Shown here: piece after piece, positions 45,481 to 54,864 of the stretch
How positions within the stretch are numbered: position 1 is the stretch's first letter
Layout of the letters: each line of letters starts with the position of its first letter
Assembly: GCF_940670685.1 (NCBI RefSeq)
Contig: NZ_OW711693.1
Coordinates: forward strand, 2,914,001 to 2,978,000
Length of the DNA stretch: 64,000 bases
Reading direction: 5' to 3'
From: Anaeropeptidivorans aminofermentans
Lineage (GTDB): Bacteria; Bacillota; Clostridia; Lachnospirales; UBA5962
The notes under the pieces: model-generated
The model's database searches: none
What the model saw: the letters and a program-made list of their open reading frames with translations, nothing else
What the model was told of the DNA's origin: nothing
Translations under genes and position numbers: made by a program

Positions 45481-45575
45481 ATAAAAAAGAGCCTTTCGGC
45501 TCAAAACTTTTTTCTTATCTTAACAGGCCTTTTTGCTTGTAAAAGGCAATAAAAAAAGCCCTAAGGGCTTTTTCT
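45481..45575 (-). terminator. Two consecutive terminators after the ferredoxin gene
   Basis: On the minus strand AAAGCCC-TTA-GGGCTTT with T-run (45551-45573) is followed by GAGCC-GAAA-GGCTC TTTTTT (45484-45502). Confidence 0.8.
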
Positions 45576-45587
45576 ATGTATGATTTA

Positions 45588-45758
45588 TTATTCTTCGTTA
45601 GGCGCTCCAACAGGGCAAACGCTTGCGCATGCTCCGCAGCTGATGCAAACGTCCTGATCTATAACGTAAATTCCGCTTCCCTCGGAAATACAAGACACAG
45701 GGCATTCCGGTGCGCATGCTCCGCAGCTGATGCAGCTGTCATTTATAACATATGCCAT
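45588..45758 (-). CDS. 2[4Fe-4S] ferredoxin
   Basis: The 56-residue clostridial-type ferredoxin starts MAYVINDSCISCGACAPECP and has a second motif CISCGACASVCPVG. Eight cysteines in two CxxCxxCxxxCP clusters bind two [4Fe-4S] centres for low-potential electron transfer in the cytosol. The ATG at 45758 follows GGGGGAG. It is monocistronic, with two terminators behind it. The two halves of the gene are near-identical at DNA level around the cysteine clusters, reflecting the ancient internal duplication. Confidence 0.93.
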   Translation of the reverse strand: MAYVINDSCISCGACAPECPVSCISEGSGIYVIDQDVCISCGACASVCPVGAPNEE

Positions 45759-46012
45759 GATTTACTCCCCCTATTAATTTGAATATGAGTTCCGTAGTCG
45801 TATATGGAACTCTTTAAACAAATTATACAATATACAAGCATTAATTTCAAGAGATTTATGAAAATATAAAGGGCATATTCCGAATTTGCATAACAGAAAA
45901 ATGCTTTATATTTGTTAGCTTAATCATACTGTATTTATTGCAGCTCATTAGTTTAGACTAACATTAATCATTAGTAGATTTTCAAAATTTTCCAAATTGT
46001 TTTATGCACCTT

Positions 46013-47317
46013 TTACGAAAGGCTGTCGTAATTTAAATTGGCCGTATTTTCGTAGAAAATATATTCCGGCTTCATTTCCGCAAGGGGTACTTCCTTTTCA
46101 AGATATATCCCCGTAACGGAAGAATGGACCCTTTTCAGCCTTTCAATATCCTTAGGCCTTAAATTATTGTTTATCCCGTTTTCATAATCTTTCAGGGCAT
46201 CATAAACCGACAATACCCTTACATAGTCTTTTCCTGATAAATCCCTGAACTGAACCCATGTGGGAATAAAAGAAACTTTTTCAATAATTGCCTTATTGCC
46301 GTTAAGCTTAGATATTTCAAGGTTTAATATAATGCCCTGATCTCTTGGCTCCGTTCTCTGAGAGGATATGAAATTTCCCAAAGAATATATAATAAAAGCC
46401 TGTCTTCTGCTTCCGTCTTCTTCCTCAACTTCTTTTATTTCCATCGGCTGGAGCACATGGGGATGGCTTGCAAGAACGATGTCCGCTCCGTTATCCACCA
46501 TAAGCCCTATCCATCTTTTAAATATTTCCTTAGGGTAAAGCTCATATTCATTACCTATATGGGGCATAACGATGATCATATCCGGCTCAAGTTTCTTTAC
46601 CTCATTTAAATCCTTCAATATAAGCTCTTCATTTAAAATATTTATAAGATAGTCTTTGCCCTTTGGCACAGGTATGCCATTCGTACCGTAGGTATAAGAT
46701 AAAAATGCAAGCTTAAGACCGTTTACCTCCACTATTTTATAAGTATTTCTTTCTTCTTCCGACCTGTAGGTTCCCACATGCTCTATATCCAAGCGGTCCA
46801 AAACATCAAGGGTTCTTAAAAGCCCTGCTTCTTTTTTATCCAGAGAATGGTTGTTGGCGGTAGTGAGAAGGTCAAAGCCCGCTTCTTTTATTGCCTCTCC
46901 AAAGGAATCCGGGGTGTTGAACATGGGATAATCGCTGTAGCCTATTTCCTTTCCCCCAAATACCGTTTCCAGATTGCCTACTCTGTAATCAGACCGGTCC
47001 AGATACTTTTTTACCATTTCAAAGTCATTGGAGAAATCATATTCCCCTGTTTCCTTTACATAGGCATCGTTCATCTGCCACGTATGTACCATCAAATCGC
47101 CTACGGCAGAGATGGAAACCCTCTTTATTTCATCTGCAGATGGCGGGCCGGAAGCCTTAGGCCCTACAGGAATCTGCGTATAAGTAAGAGAGGGCTTGTC
47201 TAAAGTAATCTCTTTCGCAGGGTCTATAATATTGCCGGAGCTTGGAGCGTCCTTAAATGAAAAAGAAATTATTAAACATACTGTTAATATTGCAGAAATG
47301 ATTTTTACTTTCTTCAT
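46013..47317 (-). CDS. CapA-family (poly-gamma-glutamate synthesis-like) secreted phosphoesterase-fold protein
   Basis: The 434-residue protein has an N-terminal signal or anchor (IISAILTVCLIISFSF). The CapA metallophosphatase fold follows: SAVGDLMVH at about 70, GNLETVFGG at about 114, TANNHSLDK at about 152, VMPHIGNEYEL and DIVLASHPHVLQPMEI with the metal-ligand histidines. CapA/PgsA supports poly-gamma-glutamate export in Bacillus. Solitary homologues like this one are common in Clostridia, with unknown substrate. No capB/capC neighbours occur here, so the role is open. Confidence 0.8.
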   Translation of the reverse strand: MKKVKIISAILTVCLIISFSFKDAPSSGNIIDPAKEITLDKPSLTYTQIPVGPKASGPPSADEIKRVSISAVGDLMVHTWQMNDAYVKETGEYDFSNDFEMVKKYLDRSDYRVGNLETVFGGKEIGYSDYPMFNTPDSFGEAIKEAGFDLLTTANNHSLDKKEAGLLRTLDVLDRLDIEHVGTYRSEEERNTYKIVEVNGLKLAFLSYTYGTNGIPVPKGKDYLINILNEELILKDLNEVKKLEPDMIIVMPHIGNEYELYPKEIFKRWIGLMVDNGADIVLASHPHVLQPMEIKEVEEEDGSRRQAFIIYSLGNFISSQRTEPRDQGIILNLEISKLNGNKAIIEKVSFIPTWVQFRDLSGKDYVRVLSVYDALKDYENGINNNLRPKDIERLKRVHSSVTGIYLEKEVPLAEMKPEYIFYENTANLNYDSLS

Positions 47318-47399
47318 GCAATACCTCTTTTCATAAATAAATTAACATTCTTAAATTTCATTATAACATAATAGGGCAATTGAGCCTAACCCATAATCT

Positions 47400-47760
47400 G
47401 ACAACTTATTTAAGAATTTAAGCTTAACATATTTTTTAAAATATGTTAAGCTTAAAAGGCTGTACTTATTCGTTTATATATATTAATATATATTAATGTG
47501 AGTTCGGCGAAATAAAAATTTTATCGAACTTATGAAACTATTCGTATAAATTTGCAGAAAAACACTGCAAATTTATACTTAACGTGAAAAGCCCTCCTGG
47601 CTTTCTCTTGGTAAACCAAGGGGTTCTATTTCATCAAACACACGTTATTTTAGGCGCATTATGAGAACTTGAATCGCCCGTTTTTATAATGCCAAACCAT
47701 GCCATAATGCCGGCAGGTTAATTTAAACCTTAACGGCTATAAATAATCATATTAAGAGGA
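47400..47760 (+). promoter_or_regulatory. Hairpin-rich leader upstream of the ABC-F gene
   Basis: Successive perfect stems occur: TTTAAGCTTAACATATTTTT/AAAATATGTTAAGCTTAAA (47413-47456), TATAAATTTGCAG/CTGCAAATTTATA (47546-47578), AAAGCC/GGCTTT (about 47587-47604) and CTTGGT/ACCAAG (47607-47621). There is no gene. Attenuation control is plausible since several ABC-F resistance genes are regulated that way, but I see no leader peptide with certainty. Confidence 0.45.
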
Positions 47761-47769
47761 ATGAAACAG

Positions 47770-49353
47770 ATGCTCATTATTGAAAACTTAAGCCTTAGAT
47801 TTGGCGAAAGAAAGCTTTTTGAAAACGTAAACCTTAAATTTACCCCGGGGAACTGCTACGGTATTATAGGTGCCAACGGCGCAGGAAAATCTACTTTTTT
47901 AAGGATTATATCCGGTGACCTTGAGCCTACCACAGGAGAGGTATTTTTATCCAAAGGAAGCAGAATGTCCGTATTGAAGCAGGACCATTATGCCTACGAC
48001 GAATATAACGTTATGGATACGGTGATTCTCGGAAACCCAAGGGTCTATGAAATCATGAAATTAAAGGACGAAATTTACGCAAAAGAAGATTTTACCGACG
48101 AAGATGGTATAAAGGCGGCAGAGCTTGAAGGAGAATTTGCTCAGCTGAACGGCTGGGAAGCAGAATCAGATGCCTCGAAGCTTCTCCAGTCCCTTTCTAT
48201 CCCTGAAGACATGCATTATAAGCAAATGTCGGAGCTTACGGGAAAGGAAAAAATAAAAGTATTTCTCGCTCAGGCCCTTTTCGGAAACCCTGACGTTCTT
48301 GTTCTTGACGAGCCTACAAACGATTTGGACATAAAAAGCATTGCATGGCTTGAAGAATTTCTTATTGAATACGAAGGCATTGTTATTGTAGTTTCCCACG
48401 ACAGGCATTTCTTAAACAATGTATGTACCATGATCGCCGATGTGGATTTTGGAAGCATAAAGCTTTACACAGGAAATTACGATTTCTGGTACCAGTCCTC
48501 TCAGCTTGCATTGCAGCTTATGAGAGACCAGAACCGTAAAAAAGAAGAAAAAATCAAGGAGCTTCAAGCCTTTATCCAGCGCTTTAGTGCCAATGCTTCA
48601 AAAAGCAAGCAGGCGACTTCAAGAAAAAAGCTTCTTGATAAAATAGAGCTTGACGAAATAAGGCCTTCCACAAGAAGATACCCCTTTATTCATTTTAAAC
48701 CGGAAAGAGAGGCAGGAAACGATATTCTTATGGTGGATTCCCTTTCAAAAACCATTGACGGCGTAAAGGTTTTAGATAACCTTCGGTTTACTGTAAATAA
48801 AAATGAAAAAATCGCTTTTATCGGAAGTGAAATCGGTATTACAGCCCTTTTTAAAATTCTTGCGGGGGAAATGGAGCAGGACAGCGGAACCTATAAATTC
48901 GGCATCACCATAACAAAGTCCTATTTTCCCAAGGATAATACAGAGTTTTTTGAAAACTGCACTTTGAATCTTATTGATTGGCTCAGGCAGTTTTCAGATG
49001 ACGACAGCGAGTCTTATTTGAGAGGCTTTTTAGGAAAAATGCTTTTTGCAAGAGAAGAAGCCTTAAAAGAAGCTCAGGTGCTTTCCGGAGGAGAAAAGGT
49101 GCGCTGTATGCTTTCAAGGGCAATGCTTTCTACGGCTAATTTCCTTATTTTAGACCAGCCTACAAATCACCTTGACCTTGAAACTATCACGGCATTAAAT
49201 GATTCCTTAATCGATTTTAAGGGAAATATCCTTTTTACATGCCACGACCATGAATTTATTCAGACTACGGCAAACCGTATCATAGAAATAAAGGACGACG
49301 GCTCCTATGTAGATAAATCCGTAACCTATGATGAATATTTAGGATTAGCTTAA
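47770..49353 (+). CDS. ABC-F family ATPase (ribosome-associated type)
   Basis: The protein has two ABC domains without membrane segments, about 527 residues. The first has GANGAGKSTFLRI, ...GKEKIKVFLAQAL and VLVLDEPTNDLDI. An interdomain linker (about 240-310; QLMRDQNRKKEEKIKELQAF) follows. The second has IGSEIGITALFKIL (a degenerate Walker A), LSGGEKVRCMLSRAM and FLILDQPTNHLDLET. ABC-F proteins bind the ribosomal E site, either relieving antibiotics or rescuing stalled translation. The second P-loop lacks the GKS triad, which is unusual. The ATG at 47770 fits AAGAGGA spacing better than 47761. Confidence 0.88.
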   Translation: MLIIENLSLRFGERKLFENVNLKFTPGNCYGIIGANGAGKSTFLRIISGDLEPTTGEVFLSKGSRMSVLKQDHYAYDEYNVMDTVILGNPRVYEIMKLKDEIYAKEDFTDEDGIKAAELEGEFAQLNGWEAESDASKLLQSLSIPEDMHYKQMSELTGKEKIKVFLAQALFGNPDVLVLDEPTNDLDIKSIAWLEEFLIEYEGIVIVVSHDRHFLNNVCTMIADVDFGSIKLYTGNYDFWYQSSQLALQLMRDQNRKKEEKIKELQAFIQRFSANASKSKQATSRKKLLDKIELDEIRPSTRRYPFIHFKPEREAGNDILMVDSLSKTIDGVKVLDNLRFTVNKNEKIAFIGSEIGITALFKILAGEMEQDSGTYKFGITITKSYFPKDNTEFFENCTLNLIDWLRQFSDDDSESYLRGFLGKMLFAREEALKEAQVLSGGEKVRCMLSRAMLSTANFLILDQPTNHLDLETITALNDSLIDFKGNILFTCHDHEFIQTTANRIIEIKDDGSYVDKSVTYDEYLGLA

Positions 49354-49360
49354 TTAAAAT

Positions 49361-49401
49361 AAAGGGGTTGCCGTAAAACAAACTTGCGGCAACCCCTTTT
49401 T
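49361..49401 (+). terminator. Terminator of the ABC-F gene
   Basis: AAAGGGGTTGCCG / GCGGCAACCCCTTTTT with a 12-base loop. The stretch 49402-49606 has no gene. Confidence 0.85.
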
Positions 49402-49606
49402 CGTTTAAAGCTCAAGAGAGCTTTAAACGAGATTCTATAGGAATAAATAGCGTATTTCAAGCTTTTCTTAGCTAAAGCCACTAAATACGCTATTTTCCGT
49501 AAATGTGGCAAAGCCCCGTTTGCGGAATTAATTTAAAACGCTGCGTATTCCTTAGGCCGCCGGCTATATTGAAGTTATAAGCGTTAACTTTTCAGCAGCC
49601 CTTTTT

Positions 49607-49933
49607 CTACCAACTTTTATTATCCAAAAAGAACTCCTTTTTGATGCGGTCTTTTTTGTCAAATTCAACTCCTTCTGAAATAAGGAGGGCCTTTTGTATT
49701 TCTTTGCTTTCAAATACATATCCCGGGGCAAGCGCTCCGCTTTTTGAAACCACCCTGTGGCAGGGAAGGTTTCTTTCTTTGGGAACATTTTTCATTGCCG
49801 TTCCCACAAGTCTTGCGTTTCTGGGCCTTCCTAAAATTTTCGCGATTTCCCCGTAGGATATTACCTTTCCTTCCGGAATGACTTCAACAATATCATATAT
49901 CCTATTAAAAAACTCTGTATTATGATTTTCCAT
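49607..49933 (-). CDS. MGMT/Ogt-domain DNA alkyl-transferase-like protein
   Basis: The 108-residue protein consists only of the C-terminal DNA-binding and active-site domain of O6-alkylguanine-DNA alkyltransferases: FFNRIYDIVEVIPEGKVISY, GEIAKILGRPRNARLVGTAM and the PCHRVV active-site motif. Many stand-alone short proteins (ATL/YbaZ) have Trp in place of this Cys. Here the Cys is kept, so direct alkyl transfer is possible. It overlaps the preceding ABC ATPase gene by 14 bases, an odd operon partner. Confidence 0.85.
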   Translation of the reverse strand: MENHNTEFFNRIYDIVEVIPEGKVISYGEIAKILGRPRNARLVGTAMKNVPKERNLPCHRVVSKSGALAPGYVFESKEIQKALLISEGVEFDKKDRIKKEFFLDNKSW

Positions 49934-50507
49934 ATGAAAACCTCACAATATTGCCGCCTATAAATTCCGCTTCAAAGGGGTCATGGGTAACCCATATAAG
50001 GGTTTTATCTTTACAGATATCTTTAGTATAGCGCATAACCTTCTTCTTCGTATCTTCGTCAAGGCCTTTAAAGGGCTCATCAAATATGAATATATCACTT
50101 TTGCTTAAAAAAGCCCGGGCCAGGGATATCCGCCTTTTCATTCCTCCGCTTAGCTCTCTTACGGGTTTTTTAAAACAGTCATAAAGCAAAAGCGCTTCTA
50201 ATGTTTCCTTTACCTCGGAAAAATCAAGCCTTTCCTTTGATGCAAGGCGTATATTGGATAGGGCGCTTAAATTTTCACATAGCCTTTCTTCCTGAAAAAC
50301 CGGAGAAATAAATTTGCCCTGAAGGCCTGAAACTGTTCCTGAATCCGGCTCCATAATTCCCATAAGAATATTCAGTAACGTGCTTTTTCCGCAGCCGGAC
50401 GGCCCCATGATACAATGGGTTTTATGAAGCTCAAATTTCATATTTATATTGTCAAGAACCTTTAAATTCCCAAAGGATTTACTGATATTTATGATTTCAA
50501 TGCTCAT
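49920..50507 (-). CDS. NitT/TauT-type ABC transporter ATP-binding protein
   Basis: The 195-residue ATPase has Walker A MGPSGCGKSTLLN at about 34-46, Q-loop SPVFQEERLC, signature ELSGGMKRRISLARA, Walker B DIFIFDEPFKGLD and VTHDPFEAEF. It is 40-60 residues shorter than SsuB/TauB proteins at the C-terminus. It forms an importer with the permease (3-base gap) and the lipoprotein upstream. Substrate cannot be read from the sequence; sulfonate, nitrate and thiamine-precursor systems belong to this class. Confidence 0.85.
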   Translation of the reverse strand: MSIEIINISKSFGNLKVLDNINMKFELHKTHCIMGPSGCGKSTLLNILMGIMEPDSGTVSGLQGKFISPVFQEERLCENLSALSNIRLASKERLDFSEVKETLEALLLYDCFKKPVRELSGGMKRRISLARAFLSKSDIFIFDEPFKGLDEDTKKKVMRYTKDICKDKTLIWVTHDPFEAEFIGGNIVRFSYGKS

Positions 50508-50510
50508 TTC

Positions 50511-51284
50511 TTACAGCCTTTCTATCTTTTCCATAAGCTTTTTAAGAAGCTCTATGAAGACCTTTTCAAATAAAAAACTTAGGGCAATAATCACTATGGT
50601 CCATGCAAATAATTCTTTTGTATCTACGAATATTTTAGCCTGATAAAGCTTTTCTCCTATGGAGCCTAAGGGAAGGCCGATGACCTCTGCGGCGATTCCC
50701 GATTTCCAGCAAAGGCCGAGAGAAAGGCTGCTGGCCGAAAGAAGAAAAGGCATCAGCTCGGAAGAATAGATATAAAGCGCTTTTTTAAAAGGGCTTATTT
50801 TAAAGACCTGCGCCATTTCCAAAAGCTTTTTATCTGTATTTAAAAGCCCTTGAAGCACATTTATGTATATAATAGGCAGGGCCATCATAAAGGATATAAA
50901 AACCGAAAGGTTCTTCGAAGGCATGAAAAGCAGGCAGATAATCGTATAAGATGCGACGGGAGAGGCCTTTATAACAGACATTGCAGGGTTTAAAAATGCT
51001 TTTACAGGCATAAATTTATAAGCCAAAGCCCCGGATAAAATGCCTCCGAAAAATGCAAATAGAAACCCTCTGATAACTCTTGAAAGAGAAAAATAGATGC
51101 TTTGCCAAAAACCAGGGCTTAAAGAAAGCTCAAATAGTTTTATGAATACCGAAACAGGAGATGCTATAAGCATCTCCTGTTTTACATAAACCGCCGCAAA
51201 TTGCCAGATTAAAATCCAGCCTATAACAGGAATTATTTTTTTAACCGCTTTTCCAAAATTACGGAATATAGTAGAAACTTTCAT
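50511..51284 (-). CDS. NitT/TauT-type ABC transporter permease
   Basis: The 257-residue protein has about six hydrophobic helices and the cytoplasmic EAA-like loop QGLLNTDKKLLEMAQVFKIS (about 150-175), followed by SLGLCWKSGIAAEVIGLP as in SsuC/TauC. Its first codons overlap the end of the substrate-binding protein gene by 26 bases, so translation is coupled. Confidence 0.86.
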   Translation of the reverse strand: MKVSTIFRNFGKAVKKIIPVIGWILIWQFAAVYVKQEMLIASPVSVFIKLFELSLSPGFWQSIYFSLSRVIRGFLFAFFGGILSGALAYKFMPVKAFLNPAMSVIKASPVASYTIICLLFMPSKNLSVFISFMMALPIIYINVLQGLLNTDKKLLEMAQVFKISPFKKALYIYSSELMPFLLSASSLSLGLCWKSGIAAEVIGLPLGSIGEKLYQAKIFVDTKELFAWTIVIIALSFLFEKVFIELLKKLMEKIERL

Positions 51285-52350
51285 TGGGCAGTGTTCCTCC
51301 TACCGACTTGGGATTCTCGCCGTGTAATACATTCAGATAGCCTTCAAGAGCGGTTTTCATTTCCTGCCCGTCAATATAGGTTATATTGCAAAAGGGTATT
51401 GCTTTTTCCGCTATAGCCGCATCGACAATACCGTATTTTCCCACAAGGGCGGCAGCGTCTGATAAGTTCGTGCTGCAAAATTCCGTAGATGCTTTGTATT
51501 CTTCGAGAAATATTTTAACGGCTTCGGGATTTTCCTCTGCAAATTCTTTTCTTACAACGATAACCCCGGTAACAAGAGTGCTTTCGCCCTTGGAAATAGT
51601 ATTCCATTCCTCTGTCCAGTCAAGGGCCGTCCTTAAGCCTTCTACTTTGGCTTGAGCTGAAGTAACAAAGGGCTGAGGAAGAATAGCGATTTCGGCCTGT
51701 CCTCCTGCAAGCATGGGCAGTATTTCCGCAGCTTCCGATTTATATTCTATGGTAAGGTCTTTTTCCGGGTCTATGCCGTTTGCCTTTAAAACATAATTTA
51801 CAGCAAACTCGGGGGTTGCGCCCTTTCCTGTGGAATATATGGTTTTTCCCTTTAAGTCCCCTATTTCCTTAATTGTTTCTCCTTTTTCAACTGCGTATAA
51901 AACACCTAAGGTATTTATTGCCATTACCTGAACTTTTCCTTCGGTATTGTTATAAAGAACGGAAGCAAGGTTTGCCGGCAAAGCGGCAATATCCACCTCG
52001 CCTTTAGAAAGCTTTGGCACTATTTCATCAGTAGTTGCAATGGTGAATTCATACTTATTTGTTGTTGTCCCTTCTTCAGCATCCGCCATAAGCTTTACCA
52101 TACCCATTGCCGTAGGGCCCTTAAGAGCAGAAATAATTACGGTTTCTGCCTCTTTAATTTCTTCTGAAGTTTCTTCATCTTCCTTCTTCTCTTCGGAGAG
52201 CTGCTCTTCTGCTTTTTTAGGCTCTTGTGAAACATCAGCCGGATTCTCCTGAACAGGAGGTTCCTGAACGGCTTCTTCCTTTGCCCCGCAGCCTGAAAGA
52301 ATCATCAGTAAAAATAAAACAGAAAAAATAATATTCAGTATTTTATTCAT
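51259..52350 (-). CDS. NMT1/SsuA-like substrate-binding lipoprotein
   Basis: The 363-residue protein starts MNKILNIIFSVLFLLMILSG with the lipobox LSGC. A Glu/Pro-rich linker of about 50 residues follows, then the binding fold: IISALKGPTAMGMVKLMADA, VDIAALPANLASVLYNNTEG, DLKGKTIYSTGKGATPEFAV and LAGGQAEIAILPQPFVTSAQ. This is the class that binds nitrate, sulfonates or pyrimidine precursors. Start chosen at 52350 (AAGGAG upstream) rather than 52374. Confidence 0.85.
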   Translation of the reverse strand: MNKILNIIFSVLFLLMILSGCGAKEEAVQEPPVQENPADVSQEPKKAEEQLSEEKKEDEETSEEIKEAETVIISALKGPTAMGMVKLMADAEEGTTTNKYEFTIATTDEIVPKLSKGEVDIAALPANLASVLYNNTEGKVQVMAINTLGVLYAVEKGETIKEIGDLKGKTIYSTGKGATPEFAVNYVLKANGIDPEKDLTIEYKSEAAEILPMLAGGQAEIAILPQPFVTSAQAKVEGLRTALDWTEEWNTISKGESTLVTGVIVVRKEFAEENPEAVKIFLEEYKASTEFCSTNLSDAAALVGKYGIVDAAIAEKAIPFCNITYIDGQEMKTALEGYLNVLHGENPKSVGGTLPNESFYYIP

Positions 52351-52762
52351 AAAAAACTCCTTTTGATTAAGCATTCATGCGTATTATAAAATTTGGAACT
52401 TTTCTATTCCATTTAAATACGCCTGTAAATTCATAACCTTATAATAATTACTATACTTTAAGGCCATTCATTGGAATAATAACACAAGTTTTTTTCATTT
52501 TCAATAATCTTTAATAGACGATGGACAATTATTTATTAAAAAAACCTGCATAATTTACGATTGTCATATGTTTTAAAAAACCTGCATTTTTTGATATATT
52601 TATTTTGGAATATTTATATAGAATTTACCACAAGTATGTGTTAAAATAAAAATAGCTGTATAAATTATTACAATATAATCCAAAATAAGTTATTAAATAG
52701 GTATTTTTTTATACCTATAATTATAGTTTTTACTATTAATATTTATATAGGGGGTTTATTTT
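52351..52762. other. Intergenic region before glyA with a 13-base direct repeat
   Basis: AAAAAACCTGCAT occurs at 52539-52551 and 52575-52587, 36 bases apart, in otherwise very AT-rich DNA. No glycine riboswitch core or T-box was seen. The glyA promoter lies somewhere here but no clear -35/-10 pair can be chosen. Confidence 0.5.
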
Positions 52763-54007
52763 ATGTACGATTTAAAAATACTTTCCAAGACCGATCCTGA
52801 TTTGTATTCTGCCATGATGCAGGAGCTTGCAAGACAAAGGGAGAACATTGAACTTATCGCTTCTGAAAACTTCGTTTCAGAGTCTGTTCTCGCAGCTATG
52901 GGATCTCACCTTACGAATAAGTATGCAGAAGGCTACCCTGGAAAGCGCTACTACGGCGGCTGCCAATGTGTTGACATTGTAGAGACTCTTGCAATCGAAA
53001 GAGCAAAAGAGCTTTTCGGTGCAGATCACGCCAATGTTCAGCCTCATTCCGGCGCTCAGGCAAATATGGCAGTTTATTTTGCAACCCTTAAACCCGGCGA
53101 CAAAATTATGGGTATGAATCTTGCTCACGGCGGTCACCTTACTCATGGAAGCCCTGTAAGCATCTCAGGAAAATATTATCAGGTAGCAGCTTACGGCGTT
53201 GATGAGAAAACCGGCCGTATCGATTATGACAAGGCAAGACAGGTTGCCCTTGAAGAAAAGCCCCAGATAATAGTAGCAGGCGCCAGTGCCTATTCAAGAA
53301 TCATAGATTTCAAAGCCTTCTCAGAAATAGCGAAAGAAGTTGGCGCTTATTTCTTAGTTGACATGGCTCATATTGCAGGTCTTGTTGCAGCAGGCCTTCA
53401 TCCAAATCCTGTTCCATATGCAGACTTCGTAACATCTACAACTCATAAGACTTTAAGAGGCCCAAGAGGCGGATTAATCCTTTGCAAAGAGGAACACGCA
53501 AAAATGATTGATAAAGCCGTATTCCCAGGAATCCAAGGCGGCCCCCTTATGCACGTTATCGCAGGCAAAGCAGTATGCTTTAAAGAAGCTCTTGAGCCTT
53601 CCTTCAAAGATTATGCTCAGAAGGTTATAAATAATGCTCACGTTTTAGCAGAAGGCCTTAAGAAGAGAGGCTTTGACCTTGTTTCCGACGGAACAGACAA
53701 CCATCTTATCCTTGTTGACTTAAGAAGCTCCAACATCTCCGGTAGAGACGCAGAGCACCTTCTTGACGAAATAAAAGTTACCTGCAACAAAAACTCCATT
53801 CCTTTCGATCCTAAAAAGCCCAATGAAACAAGCGGCATAAGACTTGGAACAGCTGCTGCTACATCAAGAGGCATGAATGAAGAAGATATGGAAGTTATCG
53901 CAGAAATCATAGCCCTTGCTATTAAAGAAAACAAGAAAGACGAAGCTTTAGCAAAAGTTAACGCTCTCGTTGAAAAATACCCTCTTTACCCAACAATCAC
54001 GGAATAA
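52763..54007 (+). CDS. glyA: Serine hydroxymethyltransferase
   Basis: The 414-residue PLP enzyme interconverts serine and glycine with tetrahydrofolate, supplying one-carbon units. Motifs are [54 protein letters not shown] and the PLP-lysine site [15 protein letters not shown] at about 222-236. Length matches the family (410-420). GGGGG precedes the ATG. Codon choice is somewhat more regular than in neighbours, as expected for a highly expressed gene. Monocistronic, ending at a terminator. Confidence 0.96.
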   Translation: MYDLKILSKTDPDLYSAMMQELARQRENIELIASENFVSESVLAAMGSHLTNKYAEGYPGKRYYGGCQCVDIVETLAIERAKELFGADHANVQPHSGAQANMAVYFATLKPGDKIMGMNLAHGGHLTHGSPVSISGKYYQVAAYGVDEKTGRIDYDKARQVALEEKPQIIVAGASAYSRIIDFKAFSEIAKEVGAYFLVDMAHIAGLVAAGLHPNPVPYADFVTSTTHKTLRGPRGGLILCKEEHAKMIDKAVFPGIQGGPLMHVIAGKAVCFKEALEPSFKDYAQKVINNAHVLAEGLKKRGFDLVSDGTDNHLILVDLRSSNISGRDAEHLLDEIKVTCNKNSIPFDPKKPNETSGIRLGTAAATSRGMNEEDMEVIAEIIALAIKENKKDEALAKVNALVEKYPLYPTITE

Positions 54008-54056
54008 TGATAAAATAAAAGATAAAGAAGCTTTCTGCTTTATTTAATTAAAGTTC

Positions 54057-54099
54057 TAAAGAGCAACGTATGTAGAAATACATGCCTTGCTCTTTTTTT
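54057..54099 (+). terminator. Terminator of glyA
   Basis: The stem AAAGAGCAA.GTATGTA / TACATGC.TTGCTCTTT with GAAA loop is followed by TTTT. Confidence 0.8.
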
Positions 54100-54146
54100 C
54101 TGCAAAAATAAATGATGGATTGCTTTTATTCTGCAATAGAGTTCTA

Positions 54147-54275
54147 AAAGAAGAAAACAAATAGACGATATGGTTAATTTGCTTTTATTCAACTTATAAG
54201 GATAGGACTTTAAAGGATATAAAAAATAAGAGAAAAGTAAATTGACAATACTACTATTTCATCTTTATTCAAGGA
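54147..54275. repeat. Family-2 dispersed repeat
   Basis: The left AAAACAAATAGACGATATGG and right AGAAAAGTAAATTGACAATA followed by CTACTATTTCATC match arms at 24144 and 2594. The interior contains AAAGGATATAAAAAATAAGAG. Confidence 0.6.
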
Positions 54276-54393
54276 TAGCGCAGAACTTCGATTTTTAGAA
54301 GAATACAACAATTGGCCTCGCAAAAGAAAAATCACAGCACCCAAAGCCTGAAAAGTAAAAAAATTTATATTTTTAAAGCAAACGCGTATAATA

Positions 54394-54520
54394 TATAGTG
54401 AATAGCCTCAAGATAGTAACAAAAACCTATTTTTCATAAACGGCTTAGTTATAGTAGAAATGCTTATATTAAACCAAAAATACACGGTTTTTGTTACCGT
54501 AATTAAATTATTTTACTATA
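54394..54520. repeat. Subfamily-1b hairpin repeat
   Basis: This 127-bp element has ends TATAGTGAATAG / TTATTTTACTATA and the inner stem AGTAACAAAAACC / GGTTTTTGTTAC. It shares TTTCATAAACGGCTTA and ATAGAAACGCTTATATTAA-like stretches with 34001-34211. Confidence 0.65.
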
Positions 54521-54615
54521 GTTAACAAATCAGAGTTTTTCCGCGGCGGAGCCTCTGATTTACAAAAAATGGTCCCAGCCGCAGCAAAAAATTTATTATA
54601 AGGATGTGAAACACT

Positions 54616-54864
54616 ATGGGTATTATCGGATGGATTGTTATTGGTGCTTTGGCTGGATGGCTGGCAAGCATTATTACTGGAAACAACAAGAAAATGGGTA
54701 CTTTTGCAAATATAGCCGTAGGTATTATAGGCGGCTTTATCGGCGGCTTTGTTATGAGTTTGCTGGGCGGTACAGGGGTTACCGGTTTTAATTTATGGAG
54801 CCTTTTTGTCGCCGTTATAGGTGCAGTCATCCTGCTTTGGATTGTCAATATGTTTCACAAATAA
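54616..54864 (+). CDS. GlsB/YeaQ/YmgE-family small membrane stress protein
   Basis: The 82-residue protein has three hydrophobic helices and glycine zippers: GIIGWIVIGALAGWLASIIT, NIAVGIIGGFIGGFVMSLLG, FVAVIGAVILLWIVNM. This matches the transglycosylase-associated/GlsB family, often induced by general stress. AAGGATGTG precedes the start. A CsbD-like gene follows 100 bases later, a combination seen in stress regulons. Confidence 0.88.
   Translation: MGIIGWIVIGALAGWLASIITGNNKKMGTFANIAVGIIGGFIGGFVMSLLGGTGVTGFNLWSLFVAVIGAVILLWIVNMFHK

Noticed and set aside
52351-52762. Possible glycine riboswitch or T-box before glyA
   Set aside because: No conserved glycine aptamer or T-box sequence could be found.
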